The notes under the pieces were generated by a model. The model made no database searches, was not told the origin of the DNA, and saw only the letters and a program-made list of their open reading frames with translations. A program made the translations under genes and the position numbers. DNA of 64,000 nucleotides from Streptomyces sp. NBC_00224 (lineage in GTDB: Bacteria > Actinomycetota > Actinomycetes > Streptomycetales > Streptomycetaceae): contig NZ_CP108106.1 in NCBI RefSeq assembly GCF_041435195.1, forward strand, positions 8,631,001 to 8,695,000, given 5' to 3'. Of the stretch, positions 56,558-64,000 are shown one piece after another. Each line of letters opens with the position of its first letter. The first letter of the stretch is position 1.

Positions 56558-57763
56558 TCAGCTGTCTGCCGGGGCGGGTGGTGGGGTGAGTACGTAGGGG
56601 CGGTGGTCGCGGAGCATCGCCCAGAGCACGTCGACGCGGCGGCGGGCGAGAGCCAGGACTGCCTGGACGTGCCGCAGGCCCTCGGACCGTTTACGCAGGT
56701 AGAAGTCTCTGGAGGGGCCGGGATACATCATGGCGCTCTGGGCGGAGAGGTAGAACACCCAGCGCAGACGGCGGTCGTACCGCTTGGGCCGGTGCAGGTT
56801 GCCCGTGCGGCGTCCGGAGTCGCGCGGGACGGGGGCGAGGCCGGCGTGGGCCGCCAGGCGGCCCGCGTCGCGGTAGGACGAAAGGTCTCCGGCGATGGCG
56901 ACGAACTCGGCGCCGAGGATCGGGCCCATCCCCGGCAGGGACTCGATGATCTCGGCCCGGTCGTCGGCGCGGAAAGTCTCGCGGATCTCCCGGTCGTTGG
57001 CGGCGATCCGTTCGTCCAGCGCGAGCAGATGGCGGGCCAGCTCGCCCAGGAGGGCCGCGGCGCGGGTCTCGCCCGGCAGGGCGGTGTGCTGCCGATCCGC
57101 CGCCGCGACGGCCTTCTCCGCGATGTTCTGGGCACTGCGGACCTTGCGCCGCTGAAGCCATGTGGTCAGCCGTTTCACGCCGGTGCGCCGCAGAGCGGCC
57201 GGGGACTGATAATGCGTCAGCATGATGACCGCACCCGTCGAGCGGGCGTAGTCGAAGGCTGCCTCCAGGGCCGGGCTGATGCCGCACAGCAGGTCGCGCA
57301 TCCGGTTGACGAGGCGGACCCGGTCGGCGATCAGGTCGCGCCGGTTGGCGGTCAGCAGCCGGAGGGTGCAGACCTGTTCGGGCGGGATGGCGATCGTGCT
57401 GAAGTCGCGGCGGACCCGTGCCATGTCCGCGATGATCAGGGCGTCCTTGGCGTCCGTCTTGCCCTCGCCGCGGTAGCCCTCGGCAGCGCGGCTCACGCTC
57501 CGGCCCGGCACGTAGGTGACCTGCTGGCCGTGCGCGGTGAGCAGGACCAACAGCAGGGTAGCGGTCTTGCCCCGCAGGTCAACGGCCCATTGCACGTGCT
57601 CGGCCGCATCGCAGGCGGTGGCGATCAGCTGGAGGATCTCCGTCTCGTCGTTCGGGACCTTCCGCGAGAAGACGGCCTCACCGACGTCGTTGATGGCTAC
57701 CGCCCAGTGGTGGCCCTTCCCGACGTCGATACCGACCCATAAGCGCTCATGCCGGGTGTCCAT
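56558..57763 (-). CDS. IS110-family transposase (DEDD)
   Basis: 401 residues from ATG 57763. DEDD_Tnp_IS110 domain: LWVGIDVGKGHHWAVAINDV (first Asp), VQWAVDLRGKTATLLLVLLT, GEGKTDAKDALIIADMARVR (DAKDA). C-terminal Transposase_20: IIESLPGMGPILGAEFVAIA, RLAAHAGLAPVPRDSGRRTG (Ser nucleophile region) and DFYLRKRSEGLRHVQAVLAL. IS110 elements use a bridge RNA from their non-coding end. A candidate region is the 260 bp between 57764 and 58026, which has two imperfect direct repeats around GCCTGGTCCTCCCG (57943 and 57980) and an inverted copy near 57868. Confidence 0.9.
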   Translation of the reverse strand: MDTRHERLWVGIDVGKGHHWAVAINDVGEAVFSRKVPNDETEILQLIATACDAAEHVQWAVDLRGKTATLLLVLLTAHGQQVTYVPGRSVSRAAEGYRGEGKTDAKDALIIADMARVRRDFSTIAIPPEQVCTLRLLTANRRDLIADRVRLVNRMRDLLCGISPALEAAFDYARSTGAVIMLTHYQSPAALRRTGVKRLTTWLQRRKVRSAQNIAEKAVAAADRQHTALPGETRAAALLGELARHLLALDERIAANDREIRETFRADDRAEIIESLPGMGPILGAEFVAIAGDLSSYRDAGRLAAHAGLAPVPRDSGRRTGNLHRPKRYDRRLRWVFYLSAQSAMMYPGPSRDFYLRKRSEGLRHVQAVLALARRRVDVLWAMLRDHRPYVLTPPPAPADS

Positions 57764-58026
57764 CACTGCCGCTCCGTTCCGTGCTGACCAGCGTCTCGTT
57801 GGTCCTTGGAACACTCCGCAGCAGGCCCTTAACCAGCGATGACCGCAGATCTCAATCAGCAACACAGAGCGTCCCGGAGGACCAGGTGGCCATTCAACGA
57901 AAGCCACAACAACGGCAGCCGGGCATCAGCCATGCCTGGTCCTCCCGGACCGCTGCCATTGTCCAGCAGTGTGGTATCAGCCGTGCCTGGTCCTCCCGAA
58001 CCACTACTGATTCTTAAGGGTGTGGT

Positions 58027-59655
58027 ATGCGTATCCTGGACGAGGTTCGTGTCCAACTCTCGGTGAAGTTCGCGGTGTTGTTCCCGCATCTGGACGAGCG
58101 ACAGCGGCGGCTGTTGATGGCCGCGGAGGCCTGAGGGCTGGGACATGGAGGGGTGCGGGCCGTCGCGCGGGCAGCCGCGGCGAGTGAGACGACGGGGCGT
58201 AAGGGCGTGTTCGAACTCGAGGCCGGTGAAGATCCGTTGGGACGGGTGCGGCGTCCGGGCGGGGGCCGTAGGCGGGCCGCCGATGTCGACCTCGGGCTGC
58301 GGCCTGCCCTGCTGGCTCTGGTTGAACCGGATGTGCGGGGTGATCCGATGTCGCCGCTGCGGTGGACGGTGAAGTCCACCCGCTCCCTCGCGAGGGAGCT
58401 GACCCGCGCCGGGCACCAAGTCGGCGCCGACACCGTCGCTGACCTGCTGCGGGAGGAAGGCTTCAGTCTCCAGGCCAACGCCAAGACCCTCGAGGGTAGC
58501 CAGCACGTGGACCGCGACGCCCAGTTCCATTACCTCAACGAGCAGGCGCGCGAGCATCGGGATGCCGGCCAGCCGGTGATCAGCGTGGACACCAAGAAGA
58601 AAGAACTCGTCGGCGAGTTCAAGAACCACGGCCGCCAGTGGCGGCCGGCTGGTGACCCGGTGCCGGTGCACGTCCATGACTTCATCGACACGCGGCTGGG
58701 CAAGGCCATCCCGTACGGAATCTACGATCTGGCGGCGAACACCGGCTGGGTCAACGTCGGCACCGATCATGACACCGCCGCGTTCGCCGTGGAATCGATC
58801 CGCCGCTGGTGGCACGGCCAGGGCCACGGCTCCTACCCGCAGGCGACACGCCTACTGATCACCGCTGATGCGGGCGGCTCCAACGGCTACCGCACCCGCT
58901 CCTGGAAACTCGAACTCGCCCAGCTCGCCGCCGAAACCGGGCTGACCATCACCGTGTGCCACCTGCCGCCGGGCACATCGAAGTGGAACAAGATCGAGCA
59001 CCGCCTCTTCTCCCACATCACCATGAACTGGCGCGGCCGCCCGCTGACCAGCCACGAAGTCATCCTGCAGACCATCGCCGCGACCACCACCCGCACCGGA
59101 CTGCGCGTGGGTGCCGCACTTGACACCAACACCTACCCGACCGGCGTCCGCATCGGTGACCCGGAGATGGCCGCTCTGCCACTGACCCGACACGCCTTCC
59201 ACGGCGACTGGAACTACGCCCTTCACCCCCAGCCCCGCCCCGCAATTCCGGCGGCCCGGACCCCGCAGACACCCGAGCCGGAGTGGAATCAGACCCTGCT
59301 GTCCGATCCCGCGCTGACCGGCATGTCCCGGCAGCAACTGGACGACCTCACCGAGGCTTTGGCCCCTGACGGCGACACCCGGCGCGGCCGCCCGCCCCGG
59401 CTCTCCTTCCCCGAACAGATCCTGGCCACCGTGCTCCACCTACGGGTCGCCCTGGCCGCCGAACCCCTCGCCGTACTGTTCGCCAGCAGCCGCACCGCCA
59501 TGCACCGCACACTTCTGAAAATCCGGCGGCTCCTCAAGGCACACGGCATCGTCATCCCACCAGCAACGACCCCACCCACCGCCCTCACGGCCCTCCAGGC
59601 CCGGGTCCACGCCCAAATCGGCGAGCCCAACAGCAAGATCAAAACGACGAGTTAA
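58027..59655 (+). pseudogene. ISAzo13-family transposase (copy 3) with in-frame TGA
   Basis: ATG 58027: VKFAVLFPHLDERQRRLLMA, then TGA at 58132-58134 (codon 36), then GLGHGGVRAVARAAAASETT in the same frame through to 59655. Core motifs intact: VISVDTKKKELVGEF, IPYGIYDLAANTGWVNVGTD, LLITADAGGSN, LPPGTSKWNKIEHRLFSHI. A single nonsense change disables it unless translation restarts inside. Confidence 0.85.
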
Positions 59656-59673
59656 TGATCGGCAAGCCCTTAG

Positions 59674-59831
59674 GCATTAGCGATGCGAACGTCCTCTCGA
59701 AGCGGATCAAGCCCACCCTCGAAGGACTCAAGACGAAGGACATCTTCAGATGCCTCAAGCGCTTCGTCGCGCGAGAGGCCTACCGCCATCTCACCAGCGT
59801 ACCCGGGCCGTCTCCTACGGGAGTGTCATGA
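59674..59831 (+). pseudogene. IS110-type transposase C-terminal scrap
   Basis: SDANVLSKRIKPTLEGLKTK, then DIFRCLKRFVAREAYRHLTS and a stop: the typical IS110 C-terminal tail. The upstream part was replaced by ISAzo13 copy 3. Confidence 0.55.
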
Positions 59832-59856
59832 ATTCGGGTCTTCCAAGATTTTCGGT

Positions 59857-60126
59857 GTGTCCTGAACGCAGAGGAGGGCTCGTGTAGGAGAGCGATCTGA
59901 AGCGATGCTGCTCGAACGATGAAGGTCTTGGCCCTTCGGAGTCGCCCTGCGGTGGGGGGCTCCAAACCGCCTCATGCCGCGTTTGCTGATTGTGTCCTGA
60001 ACGCGAAAGGGAGTTGGTCGTAGGACAGCTTCTGGAAGCGATGCTGTGCGAGAGATGAAGGAAGGCCCTTCGAAGCCGCCTTGCGGAAGGAGGCTTCAAA
60101 CCCCCTCATGCCGCGTTAGCCGAAGA
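59857..60126. repeat. Two imperfect 135-bp tandem repeats at the group II intron start
   Basis: Both units start GTGTCCTGAACGC (59857 and 59992), share AAGCGATGCTG, GATGAAGG, GCCCTTCG and CTCATGCCGCGTT in order, and are directly adjacent. The second unit leads into the RNA part of intron 1. They look like a duplicated 5' end of domain I. Confidence 0.7.
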
Positions 60127-61918
60127 CTGTCGTGGTGAGCGATGAGGAAAAGGCGTCCAAGAGGCGTCAGGTGGGGATCGGGAAGACGAGCGCAAGCGAA
60201 TCGTTGCCGAAGCGTCGTTAAGCAGACAGATGACATCGAAACCGGGGTCTTTAGCTAACTCCGGGATGAGCATGGCGGCTATCCGCTTACTGGCCAGGTG
60301 GTGTCCGGCGTGTAGACGACGTGAGCCCGATCTGCCGCTCTCGCATGGAACAGGAGAAGGCGCGCCCCGATACTGACCTGCCCCTCAGGGGAGGCGAGAG
60401 GAAGTGTCCCAAGTGGCGGACACCACAAGGGATCGAGTACCGATGCGGGGAGCGCTGGCGGACCCGTTCGTAGTAGTGATGAAGCTCCTGTAATGGGAGT
60501 GGAGCGAAGGGGCCGGGCCATTCGTGACGTGGTTTATCTAGACAACCGGGAATCCCGGGAGGACCTACATGGACGCGTTGAAGTCATCAGGCAAGCCGTT
60601 TGATATCTCGAAGCGGGAAGTCTGGGAGGCATACGAAGGAGTGAAAGCAAACAGAGGCGCACCCGGCGTGGACAGTCGCTCCATTGAGGACTTCGAGAAG
60701 GATCTGAAGGGCAACCTTTATAGGATCTGGAACAGGATGTCGTCAGGGACGTACTTCCCTCCTCCGGTGCGTGCGGTGGAGATTCCCAAATCGTCTCCCG
60801 GAGGCGGCGTGAGGATCTTGGGCGTGCCCACGGTGGCCGACAGAATCGCCCAGACCGTCGTGGCCAGGCATCTGATGGAACGGGTCGATCCCGTATTCCA
60901 TGAAGATTCCTACGGCTACCGGCCCGGTCGGTCGGCCCTGGACGCGGTGGAACGCTGCCGTCAACGCTGCTGGAAGAGGGACTGGGTTATCGATCTCGAT
61001 GTCCAGAAGTTCTTCGACAGCGTCCGGTGGGACCTCATCGTCAAAGCCGTGGAGGCACACTCCGAAGCCCGTTGGGTGATTCTGTATGTGAAGCGATGGC
61101 TCCAAGCGCCGCTTCAACTACCCAACGGCACCTTGCAGGTGCGAGACCAAGGAACCCCACAGGGCTCAGCGGTCTCACCCGTGCTGGCGAACTTGTTCAT
61201 GCACTACGCGTTCGACATGTGGCTCGCCCGTAAGTGGCCGGGCATCACGTTTGAGCGCTACGCCGACGACGCGGTTGTGCACTGCGTGTCGGAGCGTCAG
61301 GCCCGCGACGTGCTGGCCTCGCTGATGGACAGGATGGAGGAGGTCGGGCTGCAACTGCATCCTGACAAGACCCAGATTGTGTACTGCCGAGACGGCAAGC
61401 GCCGACGGCCCTTCGGGCAGACGGAGTTCACCTTCCTCGGGTACACATTTCGCGCACGCGAAAGCCGAAACAAGCACGGGCGACGGTCCACGTCGTTCGA
61501 GCCGGCGGTCAGCAAGGCAGCTCTGAAGAGGATGAGTGCTGAAGTCCGCAGCTGGCGGCTTCACACCCGGTCCGACCTCTCCTTCGTAGAGCTCGCGCGG
61601 CGGATCAATCCGACCGTGCGGGGCTGGATGCAGTATTTTGGCCGGTTCTACCGGTCGGCGCTGACTCCCCTCCTGATGCGCATCAATGCCTACTTGGTGC
61701 GGTGGATCCGCCAGAAATACAAGAAGCTCTCGGCGCTGCGGAAGGCGCTCCAGAAGATGTGGGAGATCGCCGACAGGTACCCCCGCATGTTCGCCCAATG
61801 GAGGTGGACCACAGTGGCGTCGGTGGCCTGGTGATCAGAGTGGCAAGAGCCGTGTAACGGGAGACTGTTACGCACGGATTCTGTGAGAGCCGGGGGATGA
61901 GATTCCCCCGGCTACTCG
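59992..61918 (+). mobile_element. Group II intron 1 with reverse transcriptase
   Basis: RNA features: GTGTCC start, the conserved domain I-IV block with GTAGTGATGAAGCTCCTGTA and GGAGTGGAGCGAAGG before the ORF (60470-60510), domain V GAGCCGTGTAACGGG (61847-61881) and a domain VI stem with GCCGGGGGATG / CCCCCGGC ending CTACTCGGC near 61918. The exact 5' end (59855, 59992 or about 60132) cannot be settled without folding. Inserted near the end of the ISL3 element, outside its transposase gene. Confidence 0.8.
60569..61834 (+). CDS. ltrA: Group II intron reverse transcriptase/maturase (intron 1)
   Basis: 421 residues from ATG 60569 (GGGAGGA upstream). RT domains in order: NLYRIWNRMSSGTYFPPPVR, ILGVPTVADRIAQTVVARHL, DSYGYRPGRSALDAVERCRQ, VIDLDVQKFFDSV, QGTPQGSAVSPVLANLFMHY and the catalytic FERYADDAVVHC. 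The thumb/X domain follows (LHPDKTQIVYC, FLGYTFRAR, RINPTVRGWMQYFGRFYRSA). No HNH endonuclease domain, so it probably uses other primers for target-primed copying. Intact. Confidence 0.92.
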   Translation: MDALKSSGKPFDISKREVWEAYEGVKANRGAPGVDSRSIEDFEKDLKGNLYRIWNRMSSGTYFPPPVRAVEIPKSSPGGGVRILGVPTVADRIAQTVVARHLMERVDPVFHEDSYGYRPGRSALDAVERCRQRCWKRDWVIDLDVQKFFDSVRWDLIVKAVEAHSEARWVILYVKRWLQAPLQLPNGTLQVRDQGTPQGSAVSPVLANLFMHYAFDMWLARKWPGITFERYADDAVVHCVSERQARDVLASLMDRMEEVGLQLHPDKTQIVYCRDGKRRRPFGQTEFTFLGYTFRARESRNKHGRRSTSFEPAVSKAALKRMSAEVRSWRLHTRSDLSFVELARRINPTVRGWMQYFGRFYRSALTPLLMRINAYLVRWIRQKYKKLSALRKALQKMWEIADRYPRMFAQWRWTTVASVAW

Positions 61919-63714
61919 GCAGACAGTCGTGGTGAGCGATGAGGAAAAGGCGGACATGATCCGTCAGGTGGGGACCGGGAAGGCGAACGCGAGTGAACCA
62001 CTGCTGACGTGTCGAAACTTGTATGGGTGACATCGAAACCGGGGCGTCGAAAAGGTCCCGGGATGAGCCTGGCGGGAGACCGCTTACTGGCCGGGCGGTG
62101 TCCGGCATGAAGGTGGCGCGAGCCCGGTCTGCGGCGTTCGAGTGGAACAGGAGAAGGCGCGTTCGGATGCTGCCCTGAGGGGCGACAGGGGAGAGCCGCG
62201 GTCCGGGAAGCTCCGGTGGGCGGCGTCAGAGTACCCGTTGCCGGATGCGTCGGCGGACCGGCTCGTAGTAGCGGTGAGGGTCCTGTAATGGGGCCGGAGC
62301 GAAGGGGCCGGGTCGTTCGTGGCTGTGTTCGTACGATCAACCGGAAGTGCTCCGGGAGGAGTCGCGTGGACGAGCTGAAAGCGCCGGGCAAGCCGTTCGA
62401 GATCTCGAAGTGGGCTGTCCAGGTGGCGTGGGAGAAGGTCAAGGCGAATCAGGGCTCAGCCGGGGTGGACGGGCAGTCGATCGCGGACTTCGAGAAGGAC
62501 CTGAAGAACAATCTGTACCGGGTCTGGAACCGGATGTCCTCGGGGACGTACTTTCCCCCGCCGGTGAAGGCCGTGGAGATCCCGAAGGCGCACGGGACTG
62601 GCACGAGAATTTTAGGCGTGCCGTCCGTGGCCGATCGGGTCGCGCAGACGGTCGCGGCCATGGAGTTGGAGAAGAGGGTCGAACCGATCTTCCATCCGGA
62701 CTCCTATGGCTACCGGCCGGGCCGCTCGGCGTTGGATGCGGTCGGGACCTGTCGGCAGCGGTGCTGGGAGTACAACTGGGTGGTTGAGTTCGACATCCGG
62801 AAGTTCTTCGACTCCGTGCCGTGGGACTTGATCGTCAAGGCGGTGAGGGCGCACTGCGACCTGCCGTGGGTGGTGCTGTATGTCAAACGGTGGCTTGCTG
62901 CCCCGTTGGCGCTGCCCGGCGGCATGCTGGCCGCACGAGATCGTGGAACCCCGCAGGGCTCCGCGATTTCACCCGTGCTCGCCAATCTGTTCCTGCACTA
63001 TGCGTTCGACGCCTGGATCGCTCGGGAGTTCCCGGGCGTGGTGTTCGAGCGTTACGCCGACGATGCGGTGGTGCACTGTTCCAGTCTGGGGCAGGCCGAG
63101 ACCGTGCTGGCGGCGATCAGGGAGCGGATGGGCGAGGTCGGGCTGGAGCTGCACCCGGACAAGACCCGGATTGTGTACTGCAAGGACGATCGGCGGCGCA
63201 GCTCGCACGAGTACACGTCGTTCACGTTCCTGGGGTTCACTTTTCGGCCGCGACAGGTGCGGACCAAGACCGGGAAGATGCGGTTGGGCTTCAACCCGGC
63301 GGTCAGCAAGGACGCCTTGAAGAAGATGAGTGCGACGGTGCGAGCCTGGCGGCTTCACCATCGCACAGGCTCCTCCGAACACGACCTCGCGCGAAGGATC
63401 AATCCTGTCGTGCGGGGGTGGATGCAGTACTACGGGGCGTTCTACCGCTCCGCGCTGTATCCCCTTCTGGCCCGCATCAACGCCTACCTGGTGCGGTGGT
63501 CGCGCAACAAGTACAAACGGCTGCAAGGACGCAAGAAGGCCCAGGCGCAATGGGCGATGGCCGTGAAGTTGCGGCCGAAGTTCTTCGCCCAATGGGCTTG
63601 GGTGACTTGGGTCCCCGCCGTCTGGTGACCAGGACGACAAGAGCCGTATAAACCGAGAGGTTTACGTGCGGATCTGTGGGAGCCCGGAGCTGAGACGCTC
63701 CGGGCTACCCGACT
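61919..63714 (+). mobile_element. Group II intron 2, directly adjoining intron 1
   Basis: Shares with intron 1 the block GTCGTGGTGAGCGATGAGGA (61927; 60130 in intron 1), the CGAAACCGGGG and CTCCTGTAATGGG-type elements, and domain V GAGCCGTATAAACCG (63641-63674). Domain VI ends CTACCCGACT near 63714. The 135-bp GTGTCCTGAACGC section of intron 1 is absent, so intron 2 appears to lack the first part of domain I. Confidence 0.75.
62366..63628 (+). CDS. ltrA: Group II intron reverse transcriptase/maturase (intron 2)
   Basis: 420 residues from GTG 62366 (GGGAGGAG upstream); the longer frame to 62216 is intron RNA. Same domain order as the first: NLYRVWNRMSSGTYFPPPVK, VEFDIRKFFDSVPWDLIVKA, RGTPQGSAISPVLANLFLHY, FERYADDAVVHCSS, LHPDKTRIVYC, INPVVRGWMQYYGAFYRSAL. 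Clearly a diverged relative of intron 1's protein rather than a recent duplicate. Intact. Confidence 0.92.
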   Translation: MDELKAPGKPFEISKWAVQVAWEKVKANQGSAGVDGQSIADFEKDLKNNLYRVWNRMSSGTYFPPPVKAVEIPKAHGTGTRILGVPSVADRVAQTVAAMELEKRVEPIFHPDSYGYRPGRSALDAVGTCRQRCWEYNWVVEFDIRKFFDSVPWDLIVKAVRAHCDLPWVVLYVKRWLAAPLALPGGMLAARDRGTPQGSAISPVLANLFLHYAFDAWIAREFPGVVFERYADDAVVHCSSLGQAETVLAAIRERMGEVGLELHPDKTRIVYCKDDRRRSSHEYTSFTFLGFTFRPRQVRTKTGKMRLGFNPAVSKDALKKMSATVRAWRLHHRTGSSEHDLARRINPVVRGWMQYYGAFYRSALYPLLARINAYLVRWSRNKYKRLQGRKKAQAQWAMAVKLRPKFFAQWAWVTWVPAVW

Positions 63715-63741
63715 AGGCGTTGATCGCTGGCCCGTTGGGTG

Positions 63742-64000
63742 TCAGTTGAGCAGGATGCGCTGGCGGAGGAGTGGGAATCCGGCCCGGCCGTAGGTTTGGC
63801 GCTTGAGGAGTTTGATCTTGTGGTTGACGCCCTCGGTGCGGCCGTTGTGCCAGGGCAGGGTGAGGGCGGCGTCGACGGCGGATCTGTCGCGCTCCAGGCC
63901 GGTGGCGAAGGAGTGCAGGAAGGGCAGGTCGGCCGCGCGGGACCGGGCGATCCAGGTGTTCAGCCGCTCCGGATTGCCCGGTGCGGGGGCGAGGAGTGCG
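63742..64000 (-). CDS. ISL3-family transposase, C-terminal part, runs off the window end
   Basis: Minus strand: LNTWIARSRAADLPFLHSFA, RSAVDAALTLPWHNGRTEGV, NHKIKLLKRQTYGRAGFPLL, RQRILLN and stop at 63742-63744. The C-terminal catalytic Glu region is intact, in contrast to the relic at 16888-17240. The element's outer end is probably at 59836-59854, displaced by the two introns. Confidence 0.85.
   Translation of the reverse strand, partial: ALLAPAPGNPERLNTWIARSRAADLPFLHSFATGLERDRSAVDAALTLPWHNGRTEGVNHKIKLLKRQTYGRAGFPLLRQRILLN

Larger units (their letters stand above)
56469..59671 (+). mobile_element. ISAzo13-family element, copy 3, carrying an IS110 element
   Basis: Perfect 20-bp terminal inverted repeats AAGGGCTTGCCGATCATTAA at 56469 and 59671. 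Its transposase gene lies at 58027-59655; the first 1.4 kb is occupied by an IS110-type element. No 3-bp duplication could be matched. Confidence 0.8.

Noticed and set aside
56525..57742. 405-codon plus-strand frame
   Set aside because: Antisense shadow of the IS110 transposase.
59857..60126. CRISPR-like or satellite array
   Set aside because: Only two long imperfect units without spacers, directly joined to a group II intron.

Overview
The window looks like a Streptomyces accessory region, such as a chromosome arm or a large linear plasmid. It has high GC, many GTG starts and AAGGAG/GGAGG ribosome binding sites. It contains a CYP158-type P450, a 2-methylisoborneol (2-MIB) locus and an unusually dense, often nested population of insertion sequences. 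No tRNA, rRNA, CRISPR array, integrase or ribosomal-protein gene was seen.

Layout. 1-2150: the end of an IS701 element, a complete IS5/IS427 element and an IS5 relic. 2151-5600: a P4-type phage/plasmid primase-helicase and a small downstream gene. 5611-14743: IS relics (IS110, IS6, IS630, IS3, IS30) around a secreted chorismate mutase, a double-winged-helix GntR-like regulator, a secreted glycine-zipper protein with a small membrane partner, and a repeat-containing secreted protein. 14882-18958: a SEC-C protein, a FAD-dependent oxidoreductase, an ISL3 relic and a CYP158-family P450. 19226-26470: an IS1182 element abutting an IS701 element that was split by an ISAzo13 element, itself split by an IS21 element. 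26520-27797: a PaaK-like adenylate-forming enzyme. 27809-35716: IS3 copies and fused IS fragments, with a secreted lectin-like protein and a second GntR-like regulator among them.

35882-51350 is the core of interest. Two divergent arms share a near-identical leader. The left arm (minus strand) reads: family 2B encapsulin shell protein with a cyclic-nucleotide-binding insertion, dxs, ispG, polyprenyl diphosphate synthase, ispH, proline-rich surface protein, DUF4239 membrane protein. Most of these genes from dxs onward overlap by 4 bp. The right arm (plus strand) reads: the same leader, a gutted second encapsulin gene, 2-MIB synthase with a disordered N-terminus, GPP 2-methyltransferase, and a second DUF4239 protein. 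A reasonable model is a 2-MIB pathway in which DXS, IspG and IspH boost precursor supply, the prenyl synthase makes the prenyl diphosphate, the methyltransferase makes 2-methyl-GPP, and the cyclase works inside the encapsulin shell. ispG carries one apparent frameshift and ispH two, so this local MEP booster may be decaying, unless these are assembly indels.

51360-56455: an IS3 element split by an intact ISAzo13 element, a secreted HNH nuclease and a 62-residue secreted peptide. 56469-59671: a third ISAzo13 element carrying an IS110 element. 59828-64000: the end of an ISL3 element invaded by two tandem group II introns, each with its own reverse transcriptase.
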